Assembly (NCBI GenBank): GCA_031370825.1
Contig: JANMRB010000220.1
Span: forward strand, 1 to 12,154
Length of the DNA stretch: 12,154 nucleotides
Direction of reading: 5' to 3'
Source of the DNA: JAENVT01 sp031370825
GTDB lineage: Bacteria; Actinomycetota; Acidimicrobiia; Acidimicrobiales; Ilumatobacteraceae
A program made the position numbers and the translations under genes. The notes beneath the pieces were generated by a model, which saw only the letters and a list, made by a program, of their open reading frames with translations, did no database searches and was not told the origin of the DNA. This document shows positions 1 through 6,789 of this stretch, in pieces (within the stretch, counting starts at the first letter, position 1; every line of letters begins with the position of its first letter).

Positions 1-755
1 TGCTCGACGGCGCGAAGGCGTTCTGCTTCACGGCCATGAGCAACGTGCTCGGCACGATCACGCCCGTTCGGCAGTTGTGCGATGCGGCTCATGCAGCGGG
101 TGCTCTGGCCATCGTCGATGCCTGCCAGTACGTGCCCCACAACGTCACCGACGTGCAGGCGTGGGACGCCGATTTCGTCGCATTCAGCAGCCACAAGATG
201 TGCGGACCCTCCGGCATCGGACTGCTGTGGGGACGCGAAGCGCTGCTCGAGGAGATGCCTCCATTTCTCGGTGGCGGCAACATGATCGCCGACGTCCGCC
301 TCGACGGGTTCACCCCCGCTGAACTGCCGGCGAAGTTCGAAGCCGGTACTCCGCCGATCACCGAAGCCATCGGGCTGCACGCAGCAATCGACTTTCTAGA
401 GGACCTCGGGATGGCCAACGTTCGCCGGCACGAGATGGAGATCGGCTCGTACGCGATGACGACGCTCGTCGATCGCTATGGCGATGACATCTGCCTGCAC
501 GGGCCCACCAACGTCGAGGTCCGCGGCGCCACGTTCAGCTTCGGCTTCCGCAACATCCACCCGCACGACCTCTCGCAGGTTCTCGACCAACGCAACATCT
601 GCCTGCGCGCAGGCCATCACTGCGCCAAACCGTTGATGCGCTTGCTTGGTGTCAACGCAACCGCACGCGCCAGCTTCTACATCTCCAACGACCAGCACGA
701 CGTCGACGCTCTGACAGATGCGCTCGACGGAGCCAGCGATATCTTCGGGCTCTGA
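1..755 (+). CDS. sufS: Cysteine desulfurase SufS, 5' end outside window
   Basis: SufS is a PLP-dependent class V aminotransferase-fold enzyme. It converts cysteine to alanine and holds the sulfur as a persulfide for cluster assembly. The reading frame is open from base 3, so the gene is cut by the window start and about 250 C-terminal residues are visible of the usual ~410. The PLP-lysine motif SSHKMCGPSG is present, with the Lys codon at 195-197. The catalytic-Cys motif RAGHHCAKP has its Cys codon at 621-623 and matches the SufS-type loop. The segment SNVLGTITPV at the left edge is also typical of the family. The ATG at 36 is an internal Met, not the start. sufU follows 22 bases later on the same strand, as expected for the SufS-SufU pair of Gram-positive bacteria. 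Both active-site residues are intact, so the enzyme should be functional. Confidence 0.95.
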   Translation, partial: LDGAKAFCFTAMSNVLGTITPVRQLCDAAHAAGALAIVDACQYVPHNVTDVQAWDADFVAFSSHKMCGPSGIGLLWGREALLEEMPPFLGGGNMIADVRLDGFTPAELPAKFEAGTPPITEAIGLHAAIDFLEDLGMANVRRHEMEIGSYAMTTLVDRYGDDICLHGPTNVEVRGATFSFGFRNIHPHDLSQVLDQRNICLRAGHHCAKPLMRLLGVNATARASFYISNDQHDVDALTDALDGASDIFGL

Positions 756-777
756 CCGAAGAGGAGGAGCCAGAGTC

Positions 778-1236
778 ATGCCAGGCCTCGAAGACCTGTA
801 TCGCGAGATCATCCTCGACCACTACCGCACACCGCGCAATCGCGGTGAGTTGCCACCTCCGGCCGCGCACGCGGTGGGTCACAATCCGCTGTGCGGCGAT
901 GAGATCGATGTGTACCTGACGGTCGACGGCGACACCGTCACCGATGTCAAGGTGGGCGGCCAAGGGTGCTCGATCTCTCAGAGCTCGGCGTCGATGATGA
1001 GCCAAGCCGTGAAAGGACGTTCGATCGCCGAGGTTCGTGCCCTCGTCCGTCGCTTCAAGGGCATGATGTCGATCGAAGAAGAGGCGCCGGAGGGCGAGAC
1101 GATCGACCAGGCCGACATCAAGCTCGGCGACCTCGAAGCGCTCCAAGGAGTCGTCAAGTTTCCCGTGCGCATCAAGTGCGCAACGCTGGCCTGGAACACG
1201 TTGATCGAGGCATTGGCCGAGGCAACCTCGGCATGA
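778..1236 (+). CDS. sufU: SufU iron-sulfur assembly sulfurtransferase
   Basis: SufU is a zinc protein that accepts persulfide sulfur from SufS and passes it on to the SufBCD scaffold. The protein has 152 residues, normal for the family. It opens with the conserved segment LYREIILDHYRTPRNRG. The zinc-site residues are Cys39 and Asp41 (NPLCGDEID), Cys64 (GQGCSIS) and Cys134 (RIKCATLAW). The spacer between Cys64 and Cys134 carries the insertion that separates SufU from IscU-type scaffolds. The start at 778 is preferred over an in-frame ATG at 718, which lies inside sufS. An AGGAGG at 762-767 lies 10 bases before the 778 ATG. The stop codon overlaps the ATG of a 29-codon ORF as ATGA. No sufT gene follows intact, although one is common at this position in actinobacteria. 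Confidence 0.95.
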   Translation: MPGLEDLYREIILDHYRTPRNRGELPPPAAHAVGHNPLCGDEIDVYLTVDGDTVTDVKVGGQGCSISQSSASMMSQAVKGRSIAEVRALVRRFKGMMSIEEEAPEGETIDQADIKLGDLEALQGVVKFPVRIKCATLAWNTLIEALAEATSA

Positions 1237-1322
1237 CGCCGGCGTTCGATCCGATCGCGCCACATCCCGACGGGGTCGAAGCGGCCGATGAACTGATCCA
1301 TGAGCGGATCGAGGACCACTAG
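1233..1322 (+). CDS. 29-residue ORF coupled to sufU, possible gene remnant
   Basis: A short frame starts at an ATG that overlaps the sufU stop as ATGA. It encodes 29 acidic residues, including DGVEAADELIHERIEDH, and ends in TAG. Third codon positions are almost all G or C, as in the real genes here, so the stretch looks like genuine coding sequence. I do not recognise the product. In actinobacterial suf clusters this slot is often filled by a DUF59 or SufT-like protein. One inference is that this is the N-terminal remnant of such a gene, broken at the left edge of the oppositely oriented block. It could also be a genuine coupled micro-protein. Existence as a functional gene is uncertain. Confidence 0.3.
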   Translation: MTPAFDPIAPHPDGVEAADELIHERIEDH

Positions 1323-1339
1323 GCCGCAAGGGTGCGCTG

Positions 1340-1450
1340 ATGGCAAACCTCAACTCGTGTCATGTGTGGGCGGAAGAGGGCGAACATGTCGCCGCTCTGC
1401 GAGACGGTGGGCCGTTTGACGTACCACTGTGGCTCACCAAACGCAGTTGA
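1340..1450 (+). CDS. 36-residue hypothetical ORF
   Basis: The ATG at 1340 opens a 36-residue frame ending at a TGA at 1448-1450, 22 bases before the convergent nucleotidyltransferase gene stops. The protein is Trp-containing and mixed in charge (CHVWAEEGEHVAALRDGGPF, then a VPLWLTKR end), without a membrane segment. The composition reads like real protein, but there is no clear Shine-Dalgarno sequence and no family is recognised. It lies one frame away from the preceding 29-codon ORF. The two may be pieces of one frameshifted gene or unrelated debris at a rearrangement junction. Confidence 0.25.
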   Translation: MANLNSCHVWAEEGEHVAALRDGGPFDVPLWLTKRS

Positions 1451-1472
1451 CGTTCAGCCGCTGATGGCTTGC

Positions 1473-1961
1473 TCAACCCAGCTGATCGCGAAGCGACTCC
1501 AGGTACGGCAACGACCGCTGGTCCTTGGGCCGATTCGCAGCGCGCTTCGACGCAATGACATCGTTGAGGTCGGCCACGGCGACGATGAGCCCGGCCCGTA
1601 GTTGCGCGCGACGTGAACGCTCGAGCCACTGTTCGTAGCCTTGCACCGCCCCGGCCGGAGTGAACACGAGATCCACATTTCCGAACCGGGTCACGAGATT
1701 GAGCATGTGCGGCATGTTCCGGATGAATGCTGCGTCGATGTTCGTGTCGATCGCCTCATTCCCGGTTCGGATCTTCGCGTCCAACCGCTTCAGTGCCTTC
1801 GCGAGTCGCTCGAGGTTCGCACCATCGCGAGAAGGGACGACGTCAATGTCCTCCGTCGGCAAAGCAGACCCGTGAATAACTGCGGCGAAGCCGCCAATCA
1901 CCACGAAGTCAACCTCTTCATCGGCCAGGATGGCGCAGATCTCGACCGGGTCGAAGGTCAT
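1473..1961 (-). CDS. Nucleotidyltransferase-fold protein, toxin-antitoxin-like
   Basis: This 162-residue protein belongs to the DNA polymerase beta-like (minimal) nucleotidyltransferase superfamily. It has GG at residues 23-24 followed by AAVIHGS, the Asp pair D38-I-D40 in PTEDIDVV, and a likely third acidic residue, D97, in GNVDLVF. The C-terminal stretch ASKRAANRPKDQRSL resembles the conserved end of DUF6036-type and AbiEii/MenT-type relatives. All metal-binding acids look intact, so it may transfer a nucleotide, but the substrate cannot be told. The frame is open well upstream of 1961, but that part overlaps other genes and has no protein-like character. The ATG at 1961 overlaps the TGA of the 57-residue gene as ATGA, which fixes the start. 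It is the last gene of the minus-strand run. Paired NTase modules often act as toxin-antitoxin systems, but that role is only inferred here. Confidence 0.8.
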   Translation of the reverse strand: MTFDPVEICAILADEEVDFVVIGGFAAVIHGSALPTEDIDVVPSRDGANLERLAKALKRLDAKIRTGNEAIDTNIDAAFIRNMPHMLNLVTRFGNVDLVFTPAGAVQGYEQWLERSRRAQLRAGLIVAVADLNDVIASKRAANRPKDQRSLPYLESLRDQLG

Positions 1962-2131
1962 CGAACTCGTGGAGTGTCGACGAACCGCGCCGACGCCCGA
2001 ATCTCCATGAGCGTGTTCGCCACCTCGACCATGTACCGGACTCGCTCCTCGACGGACATGCGCAACTGTCGACGGATCTGGCTGATGTCGACGCCTCGAC
2101 TGTCTTCGATCACGGGCAGCTGCTCCACCAC
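1958..2131 (-). CDS. Small 57-residue partner of the nucleotidyltransferase gene
   Basis: This short gene lies between the YbaK-like gene and the nucleotidyltransferase gene. A GTG at 2131 (or the next codon, GTG at 2128) begins about 20 bases after the YbaK-like stop. Its TGA overlaps the nucleotidyltransferase ATG as ATGA, so the two are translationally coupled. The protein is charged and probably helical, with a core around SVEERVRYMVEVANTLMEI. No metal-binding or membrane motif is visible. Small proteins with a similar (S/T)xxERV core often precede nucleotidyltransferase-like genes in actinobacteria, from memory, and may be their dedicated partner or antitoxin. There is no clear Shine-Dalgarno sequence. 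The frame extends upstream, but only into sequence that overlaps the YbaK-like gene. Confidence 0.6.
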   Translation of the reverse strand: MVEQLPVIEDSRGVDISQIRRQLRMSVEERVRYMVEVANTLMEIRASARFVDTPRVR

Positions 2132-2151
2132 GCCAGTGTACGACGGCGTGG

Positions 2152-2631
2152 TCAGGCGCGCCGGAGATCGACGACGGTGCCCCCGCTGACCCGCTCGAGG
2201 TCGTCGGGTGAGAGCGCGAAGACGTCGTGCCACGTACCGGCAGCCGCCCACACCTCGTCGTACTGCAGCAAGTCCGGATCGATGAAGACCCGCAGACGTG
2301 TCGTGTGGCCGAACGGAGGCACACCGCCGATCGGGAAGCCCGTCGCTTCGTACACAGTGTCGGCGTCGACTCGGGCGCAGTTGGAACCACCGGCGGCCCG
2401 TGCCAGCTTCTTCTCGTCGAGCTGGTTGGCCCCGCTTACATACGCCAGCACGACCTCGCCATCCACTGCGAAGATGAGGCTCTTGACGATCTGACCAACC
2501 TGGACGCCGATGGCTGATGCCGCATCTGCCGCAGTCTTGGTGCCCTCCGGAAACCGCCGCGGCGCAATGGCCAATCCGAACTCTGCCGCCGCAGACGCAA
2601 CCCGAGTGACATTGGGATGCGTATCGCTCAC
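2152..2631 (-). CDS. YbaK/EbsC-family aminoacyl-tRNA deacylase-like protein
   Basis: YbaK-family proteins hydrolyse misacylated tRNAs such as Cys-tRNA(Pro) or Ala-tRNA(Pro), acting in trans or as editing domains of ProRS. This one has 159 residues, the usual stand-alone size. It shows the conserved functional lysine, K50, in GQIVKSLIF, a middle strand VLAYVSGANQLDEKKLA, and the loop GGVPPFGH at residues 102-109. The start is a GTG at 2631 that overlaps the TGA of the upstream pterin dehydratase-like gene as GTGA. An ATG at 2733 in the same frame lies inside that gene and is rejected. Substrate choice within the family cannot be read from sequence alone. Confidence 0.88.
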   Translation of the reverse strand: MSDTHPNVTRVASAAAEFGLAIAPRRFPEGTKTAADAASAIGVQVGQIVKSLIFAVDGEVVLAYVSGANQLDEKKLARAAGGSNCARVDADTVYEATGFPIGGVPPFGHTTRLRVFIDPDLLQYDEVWAAAGTWHDVFALSPDDLERVSGGTVVDLRRA

Positions 2632-2867
2632 GCGGCATCCATGGCATCGATCGCAGCAGCCAGCTTGCGGTCCTTGTCGGTGACGACGTTGCCGGAGTCG
2701 TGAGTCGTGATGGTGATCGTCACACGGTTCCACGAGATGGCCATGTCGGGATGATGGCCCTGCTCTTGGGCGATCAGCCCAACACGGGTCATGAATGCAA
2801 AGGCTTCGGCGAAGTCGGCGAAGGTTGTTTCACTGCGAAGGGCACCGTCGGATTCGTTCCACGTCAT
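2628..2867 (-). CDS. Pterin-4a-carbinolamine dehydratase (PCD/DCoH family)
   Basis: PCD recycles the 4a-hydroxy-tetrahydropterin formed by aromatic amino acid hydroxylases. The protein has 79 residues and keeps the diagnostic catalytic pattern: His38-His39-Pro40 (QGHHPDM), then WNRVTITITTHDSG with His56, then TDKD. It lacks about 15 residues at the N-terminus compared with the common ~95-residue form. It still begins at the WNESDGALRSETTF segment, which corresponds to the first strand of the family. An in-frame TGA 18 bases upstream of the ATG rules out a longer version. That TGA is the stop of the DUF5317 gene, 15 bases before this start. No aromatic amino acid hydroxylase is visible in the window, so the pterin partner is unknown. 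Some PCD homologues work in molybdopterin or regulatory roles. Confidence 0.88.
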   Translation of the reverse strand: MTWNESDGALRSETTFADFAEAFAFMTRVGLIAQEQGHHPDMAISWNRVTITITTHDSGNVVTDKDRKLAAAIDAMDAA

Positions 2868-2882
2868 GCCCCAAACGTAGCG

Positions 2883-3452
2883 TCAGTCGACGGTGGCCAG
2901 GGTCGGCGTCGGCACGATCTCGCCATCGAACCCAGCGACCGTGCGTCGGCACCAGGCGTGCGCGAAGTAGCCGATGGCGATCACGACGATCACATCGCCG
3001 ACGCTGAACACGTTCGCCAGCGGCCAACCCTTTGGGATCGCGAAGACGTCGCCGAGCCACGACAGCCGGGCGTTGTGCACCACGTTGGAGTTCTCGAAGT
3101 CTCCGACCAGGGTGGGGAAACCTGCCGTCCGCCAGGCCCACGACGACGCCGGCATCGTGCCGCGATTGGCAGCGATCGCCGCCAGGTTCAAGCCGGCACC
3201 GAGGGCCATCAGTGGCACCCCTGGAATGCGCCAATTGCTTACGATGAACGCTGCGGCGAGCATGAACGTGATCAGGTGCAGCGGTTGACCGAGCCAGTTG
3301 GGAACGGTCACCAGTGTGATCGGCAGCTGCAATCCAAGGCTCAGCCACACCAGCCAGGTCCGATGGAGGCAGAGTCTGGCCAACGGCGCCAACGACCGAC
3401 CTGTCAACGGAACCGTGAGAACCGCCACGATGCAGGCGACGACGATGATCAC
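2883..3452 (-). CDS. DUF5317 family membrane protein
   Basis: This 189-residue integral membrane protein has about five or six hydrophobic segments, including residues 1-17, 34-50, 58-72, 79-95 and 152-166. It has the family-like signatures NRGTMP (residues 96-101), WLGDVFAIP (132-140) and NVFSVGDV (147-154), which I associate with DUF5317 proteins of actinobacteria and Firmicutes. Their function is unknown. The chosen start is a GTG at 3452 overlapping the GGDEF-EAL stop as GTGA. It yields an N-terminus that begins directly in a hydrophobic helix followed by VPLTG, which fits the family. A longer in-frame version from 3560 would lie inside the EAL domain. Coupling to the c-di-GMP gene suggests co-expression, but nothing in the protein shows a direct link. 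Confidence 0.8.
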   Translation of the reverse strand: MIIVVACIVAVLTVPLTGRSLAPLARLCLHRTWLVWLSLGLQLPITLVTVPNWLGQPLHLITFMLAAAFIVSNWRIPGVPLMALGAGLNLAAIAANRGTMPASSWAWRTAGFPTLVGDFENSNVVHNARLSWLGDVFAIPKGWPLANVFSVGDVIVVIAIGYFAHAWCRRTVAGFDGEIVPTPTLATVD

Positions 3453-5467
3453 GACGACACCCGTTCCAACTCCGACATGGATTGACGAACGTCGAGCCAA
3501 TCGATCAATTCGGGCAGCGGCATCGGACGGCAGAGGAGATAGCCCTGGGCCACGTCGCAACCCAGCTTGGCCAGGGTCATCCAGGTCTCTTCGGTCTCGA
3601 TGCCCTCGGCGACCGTCTCGATGCCCAGACCGTTGGCCAGGGACACGATTGCCCTGACGAGGTGCTGCTGGCGCTGGCTCTCGGCAATCCCCTGCACGAA
3701 GCTGGCGTCGATCTTCAAACGGTCGACCGTGATGTCGCGGAGCATGGCGAACGACGAGTAGCCAGTGCCGAAATCGTCGATGGCCACGCGCACGCCGGCC
3801 TCTCGCATCGCAGTGATGGCGAACTGGCTGCGTTCCGGCTCACTGGCGATCGCGCTCTCGGTGACCTCGAGCTCGAGTCGCGCCGGTTCCAAGCCCACCT
3901 CGTCCAGCGCCTTGAGCACGCTCGACGGAAATCGGCGGTCTTGCATGTTCCGCGCTGACACGTTGATCGACAAGCGCATGTTGAAGCGCCCCACTGCCTG
4001 TGCATCGATCGTCGCCTGTGTCAGAACGAACTGGGTGAGGGAGCCGATCAGATCGGTGTGTTCGGCAAGTGTGATGAAATCGGCCGGAGGTACGTGGCCG
4101 AGTGTCGGGTGCTGCCAGCGCAGGAGCGCCTCCATCGCATCGGGTGCGTCGTCGCGAAAGCGGATCAAGGGCTGGTAATGGATCTTCAACTGATCCCCAC
4201 CGATCGCCTGCGACAACTCGCCGAGCAAACCGAGACGGCCGCGCTCCGGGCGCGAGCCCAATGCCTTGTAGCTCTCGACGCCGGTGCGGTATCGCTTGGC
4301 GCGGTACATCGCGACGTCGGCGGCATTCAACAGATCTTCTGGTGTACGCCCGTGCATCGGGGCGAATGCCAAGCCGATGCTGACGCCGACCGACAACGCA
4401 AAGCCGTTGACTACAACGGGCCTGGTGATCTCGGTGCGGAGCTTCTCGACGATTGCCATGGTCGAAGCCTCGGACGCGACGCCGGGGATCAGGAGGGCGA
4501 ACTCGTCCCCGCCTACGCGAGCGACGACCGCACCAGACGGAGCCGATCGGGTGAGTTGAGCAGCGATTGCAAGCAACATCATGTCGCCGGTCTGATGTCC
4601 TAGCCGGTCATTGATCTCCTTGAAGCCGTCGAGATCCATCAGCAGCAAAGCCCCATGAACCTCCTCTGGGTTCGACTCGAGAAATCCGGACAGATGCGCA
4701 TCGAACGAGCGCCGATTGAGCAGTTGCGTGAGGCCGTCGTGGCTCGCTTCGTGGGCTCGTGCCAACGCCTGTTGGGTGCTCTGGTAGACCAACAGCGCCG
4801 TGAAGCCGAGCAGGGGAAGCATCAACAGGCTGAAGTGAAGCGCCACCACGAAGATCGGTGACAGCGCTAACAGAGCGCCGTCGGCGGAGATGCTGAGGAA
4901 GAAGCTGCGCCCCATCGTCGAGCGCACACTGGTCTTGTAATGCAGCGCCAGTACGAAGCCAGTCAGCACACCGTTGGCAATGAAGACCAGCCCACCGGCA
5001 AGCACGATTCCGACCCCCCAGTGGGCCGACAGCGGGACGACCTCGGTGATCGGTTTGCGCAGGCCGAACAACTGCAGCACCAGGGCACCAGCTGCCAATG
5101 ACGCTGAGATCTGTGCGGTGTTGAAGACGATCTTGGTCAGCGACTTGCGGTCACGCAGATCGAGGTACAGCGTGCAGGCCGCCATGGCAGCGACCGCCAC
5201 GACCGGCGCGCCGAGCAGCACGATGCTGAACGCAAAGGCCCATCCAGGCGTCACCTGGCCGGCGTCGACGAATCGAAGAAACTTCGGTCTGCTCTCGCCG
5301 ATGAACAGCAGAACGCAGAAGATGATGACATACGTCGCCTGGCCGTGGGGAACGAGTGCTCCACCGTTCGAGCTCACGATCAGGGTCAGCGTCACCGCCG
5401 CGAGGGCCACGACAGCGACGTACAGATCAACCAGTCCAGGGGACCTCTTGTTGCTGGTGCGGTCCAC
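3449..5467 (-). CDS. Membrane-bound GGDEF-EAL cyclic-di-GMP protein
   Basis: This 672-residue protein carries both a diguanylate cyclase and a c-di-GMP phosphodiesterase domain. Residues ~12-230 form an N-terminal sensor of several membrane helices. The GGDEF domain follows (~240-400) with an intact RVGGDEFALL motif at 317-326 and DLDGFKEIND upstream. No RxxD inhibitory site is seen five residues before it. The EAL domain (~412-665) has E446-A447-L448, N502, E534, the DDFGTGYSS loop at 564-572, K585 and E621, so the usual metal and catalytic residues are present. The protein could make, break or sense c-di-GMP. The start is a GTG at 5467 with AAGGA about 11 bases upstream. Its stop overlaps the DUF5317 start. 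It heads the minus-strand run and sits just downstream of two tiny membrane-peptide ORFs. Confidence 0.95.
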   Translation of the reverse strand: MDRTSNKRSPGLVDLYVAVVALAAVTLTLIVSSNGGALVPHGQATYVIIFCVLLFIGESRPKFLRFVDAGQVTPGWAFAFSIVLLGAPVVAVAAMAACTLYLDLRDRKSLTKIVFNTAQISASLAAGALVLQLFGLRKPITEVVPLSAHWGVGIVLAGGLVFIANGVLTGFVLALHYKTSVRSTMGRSFFLSISADGALLALSPIFVVALHFSLLMLPLLGFTALLVYQSTQQALARAHEASHDGLTQLLNRRSFDAHLSGFLESNPEEVHGALLLMDLDGFKEINDRLGHQTGDMMLLAIAAQLTRSAPSGAVVARVGGDEFALLIPGVASEASTMAIVEKLRTEITRPVVVNGFALSVGVSIGLAFAPMHGRTPEDLLNAADVAMYRAKRYRTGVESYKALGSRPERGRLGLLGELSQAIGGDQLKIHYQPLIRFRDDAPDAMEALLRWQHPTLGHVPPADFITLAEHTDLIGSLTQFVLTQATIDAQAVGRFNMRLSINVSARNMQDRRFPSSVLKALDEVGLEPARLELEVTESAIASEPERSQFAITAMREAGVRVAIDDFGTGYSSFAMLRDITVDRLKIDASFVQGIAESQRQQHLVRAIVSLANGLGIETVAEGIETEETWMTLAKLGCDVAQGYLLCRPMPLPELIDWLDVRQSMSELERVSS

Positions 5468-5509
5468 AGTCGCAAACGTCCTTGCTCTACGCCTCAGCGG
5501 CGGTCGGAC

Positions 5510-5537
5510 GGCGCGAGCACCTGGGGGTGCCCGCGCC
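5510..5537 (-). terminator. Strong hairpin between tiny ORFs and the GGDEF-EAL gene
   Basis: Twelve-base arms, GGCGCGAGCACC and GGTGCCCGCGCC, pair with one mismatch around a TGGG loop. The hairpin lies 10 bases after the second tiny ORF stops and about 40 bases before the GGDEF-EAL start, read on the minus strand. No T-tract follows, so it is not a textbook intrinsic terminator. It could instead be a GC-rich actinobacterial terminator, an attenuator or an mRNA-stabilising stem. Confidence 0.45.
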
Positions 5538-5546
5538 GTTGGGTCT

Positions 5547-5642
5547 CTACCACTTCCAGGGTGCGCCGACCGACGAGATCAGGGCAACAAACGTTGCGAT
5601 GGCCGTTGCGACGCGCACTGGGGTCTGTGTGATGCTCTTCAT
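5547..5642 (-). CDS. Tiny membrane peptide, second of a tandem pair (31 aa)
   Basis: The ATG at 5642 begins one base after the stop of the preceding tiny ORF (TGAAATG), suggesting translational coupling because no Shine-Dalgarno sequence is visible. The 31-residue product starts MKSITQTPVRV, continues as a single hydrophobic helix (about residues 10-27) and ends GAPWKW before a TAG. The preceding ORF has the same plan, with R-(L/V)-A before the helix and an AP-x-KW end, so the two look like diverged copies. I do not recognise the family. A secreted or membrane-inserted peptide is the simplest reading. The shared ending argues against chance ORFs. Confidence 0.45.
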   Translation of the reverse strand: MKSITQTPVRVATAIATFVALISSVGAPWKW

Positions 5643-5643
5643 T

Positions 5644-5733
5644 TCACAGCCACTTATGAGGCGCGGCGACCGTCATGACCAGGATCACGACCGGCGCCAG
5701 CCGGAAAAGGGTGTGCTTTGCTTGCTGACGCAT
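5644..5733 (-). CDS. Tiny membrane peptide, first of a tandem pair (29 aa)
   Basis: The ATG at 5733 is preceded by a perfect AGGAGG (5740-5745 on the plus strand as CCTCCT) at a spacing of six bases, the best ribosome site in this gap. The 29-residue product has a basic start (MRQQAKHTLFRL), one hydrophobic helix and the end VAAPHKWL. It resembles a signal-peptide-sized membrane protein with nothing after the helix. The next ORF, with a matching design, starts one base after its stop. A longer in-frame GTG start about 54 bases upstream exists, but the strong ribosome site favours the ATG. The product family is unknown to me. It could be a leader peptide, a small membrane regulator or an exported peptide. 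Confidence 0.5.
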   Translation of the reverse strand: MRQQAKHTLFRLAPVVILVMTVAAPHKWL

Positions 5734-5820
5734 GTGCGTCCTCCTCGTCGGCGTTCCGTCCATTGCACAGCAGCGTCCGCCGTTCACCTCCACCGTGCCC
5801 CGTTGTTATAGGCGTGAAAA

Positions 5821-5847
5821 TCATCGGGCGAAAGGCAGCGATCCTTA
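5821..5847 (-). promoter_or_regulatory. Sigma-28 (FliA/WhiG)-like promoter candidate
   Basis: On the minus strand TAAG is followed after exactly 15 bases by CCCGATGA. The known FliA/WhiG consensus is TAAA, 15 bases, then GCCGATAA, so this matches three of four and six of eight positions. It lies about 90 bases upstream of the first tiny membrane ORF and could drive it and perhaps the GGDEF-EAL gene. Such short matches occur by chance, and no flagellar gene is present in the window. Confidence 0.25.
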
Positions 5848-5915
5848 AGTAATTTTCTGGAATTCCTCAAGACGCAGCACTTCGCCGCGACATCTCGCCG
5901 AGCGGTATCTCCCCG

Positions 5916-5952
5916 ACTGGATGAACGTGGGAACCGAACGACCGCATCCAGT
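5916..5952 (-). repeat. Eight-base inverted repeat downstream of sufC
   Basis: ACTGGATG at 5916-5923 and CATCCAGT at 5945-5952 are perfect inverse complements separated by 21 bases. The repeat sits about 65 bases after the sufC stop on the transcribed side. It could fold in the sufC mRNA tail, but it has a long loop and no T-tract, so calling it a terminator is uncertain. Confidence 0.3.
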
Positions 5953-6015
5953 GAAACGAAGTCACGAACAGTCATGCCGTCCGACTTCAGCGACGAGGTG
6001 TTTGGGCCGTTTGAC

Positions 6016-6785
<770 letters not shown>

Positions 6786-6789
<4 letters not shown>

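Larger units (their letters stand above)
5734..6015. other. Non-coding gap between sufC and the tiny ORFs
   Basis: No convincing gene is seen in these ~280 bases on either strand. The gap is more AT-rich around 5805-5870 than its surroundings, as expected for a promoter region. It holds a sigma-28-like promoter candidate (5821-5847), a TATAAC hexamer at 5810-5805 on the minus strand, and an eight-base inverted repeat at 5916-5952. It separates the convergent-facing suf genes from the c-di-GMP gene run. Confidence 0.6.

Noticed and set aside
652..1353. 233-residue minus-strand open frame over sufU
   Set aside because: It runs antisense to sufU and the sufS end, is Arg-rich without motifs, and conflicts with two clearly conserved genes.
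1962..2390. Longer N-terminus for the nucleotidyltransferase (305 residues in total)
   Set aside because: The extra ~143 residues overlap the YbaK-like and 57-residue genes, are Arg/Ser-rich nonsense, and a coupled ATG at 1961 gives the family-sized protein.
5734..6015. c-di-GMP riboswitch upstream of the GGDEF-EAL gene
   Set aside because: I looked for the conserved GEMM core and tetraloop-receptor pattern on the minus strand and did not find it.
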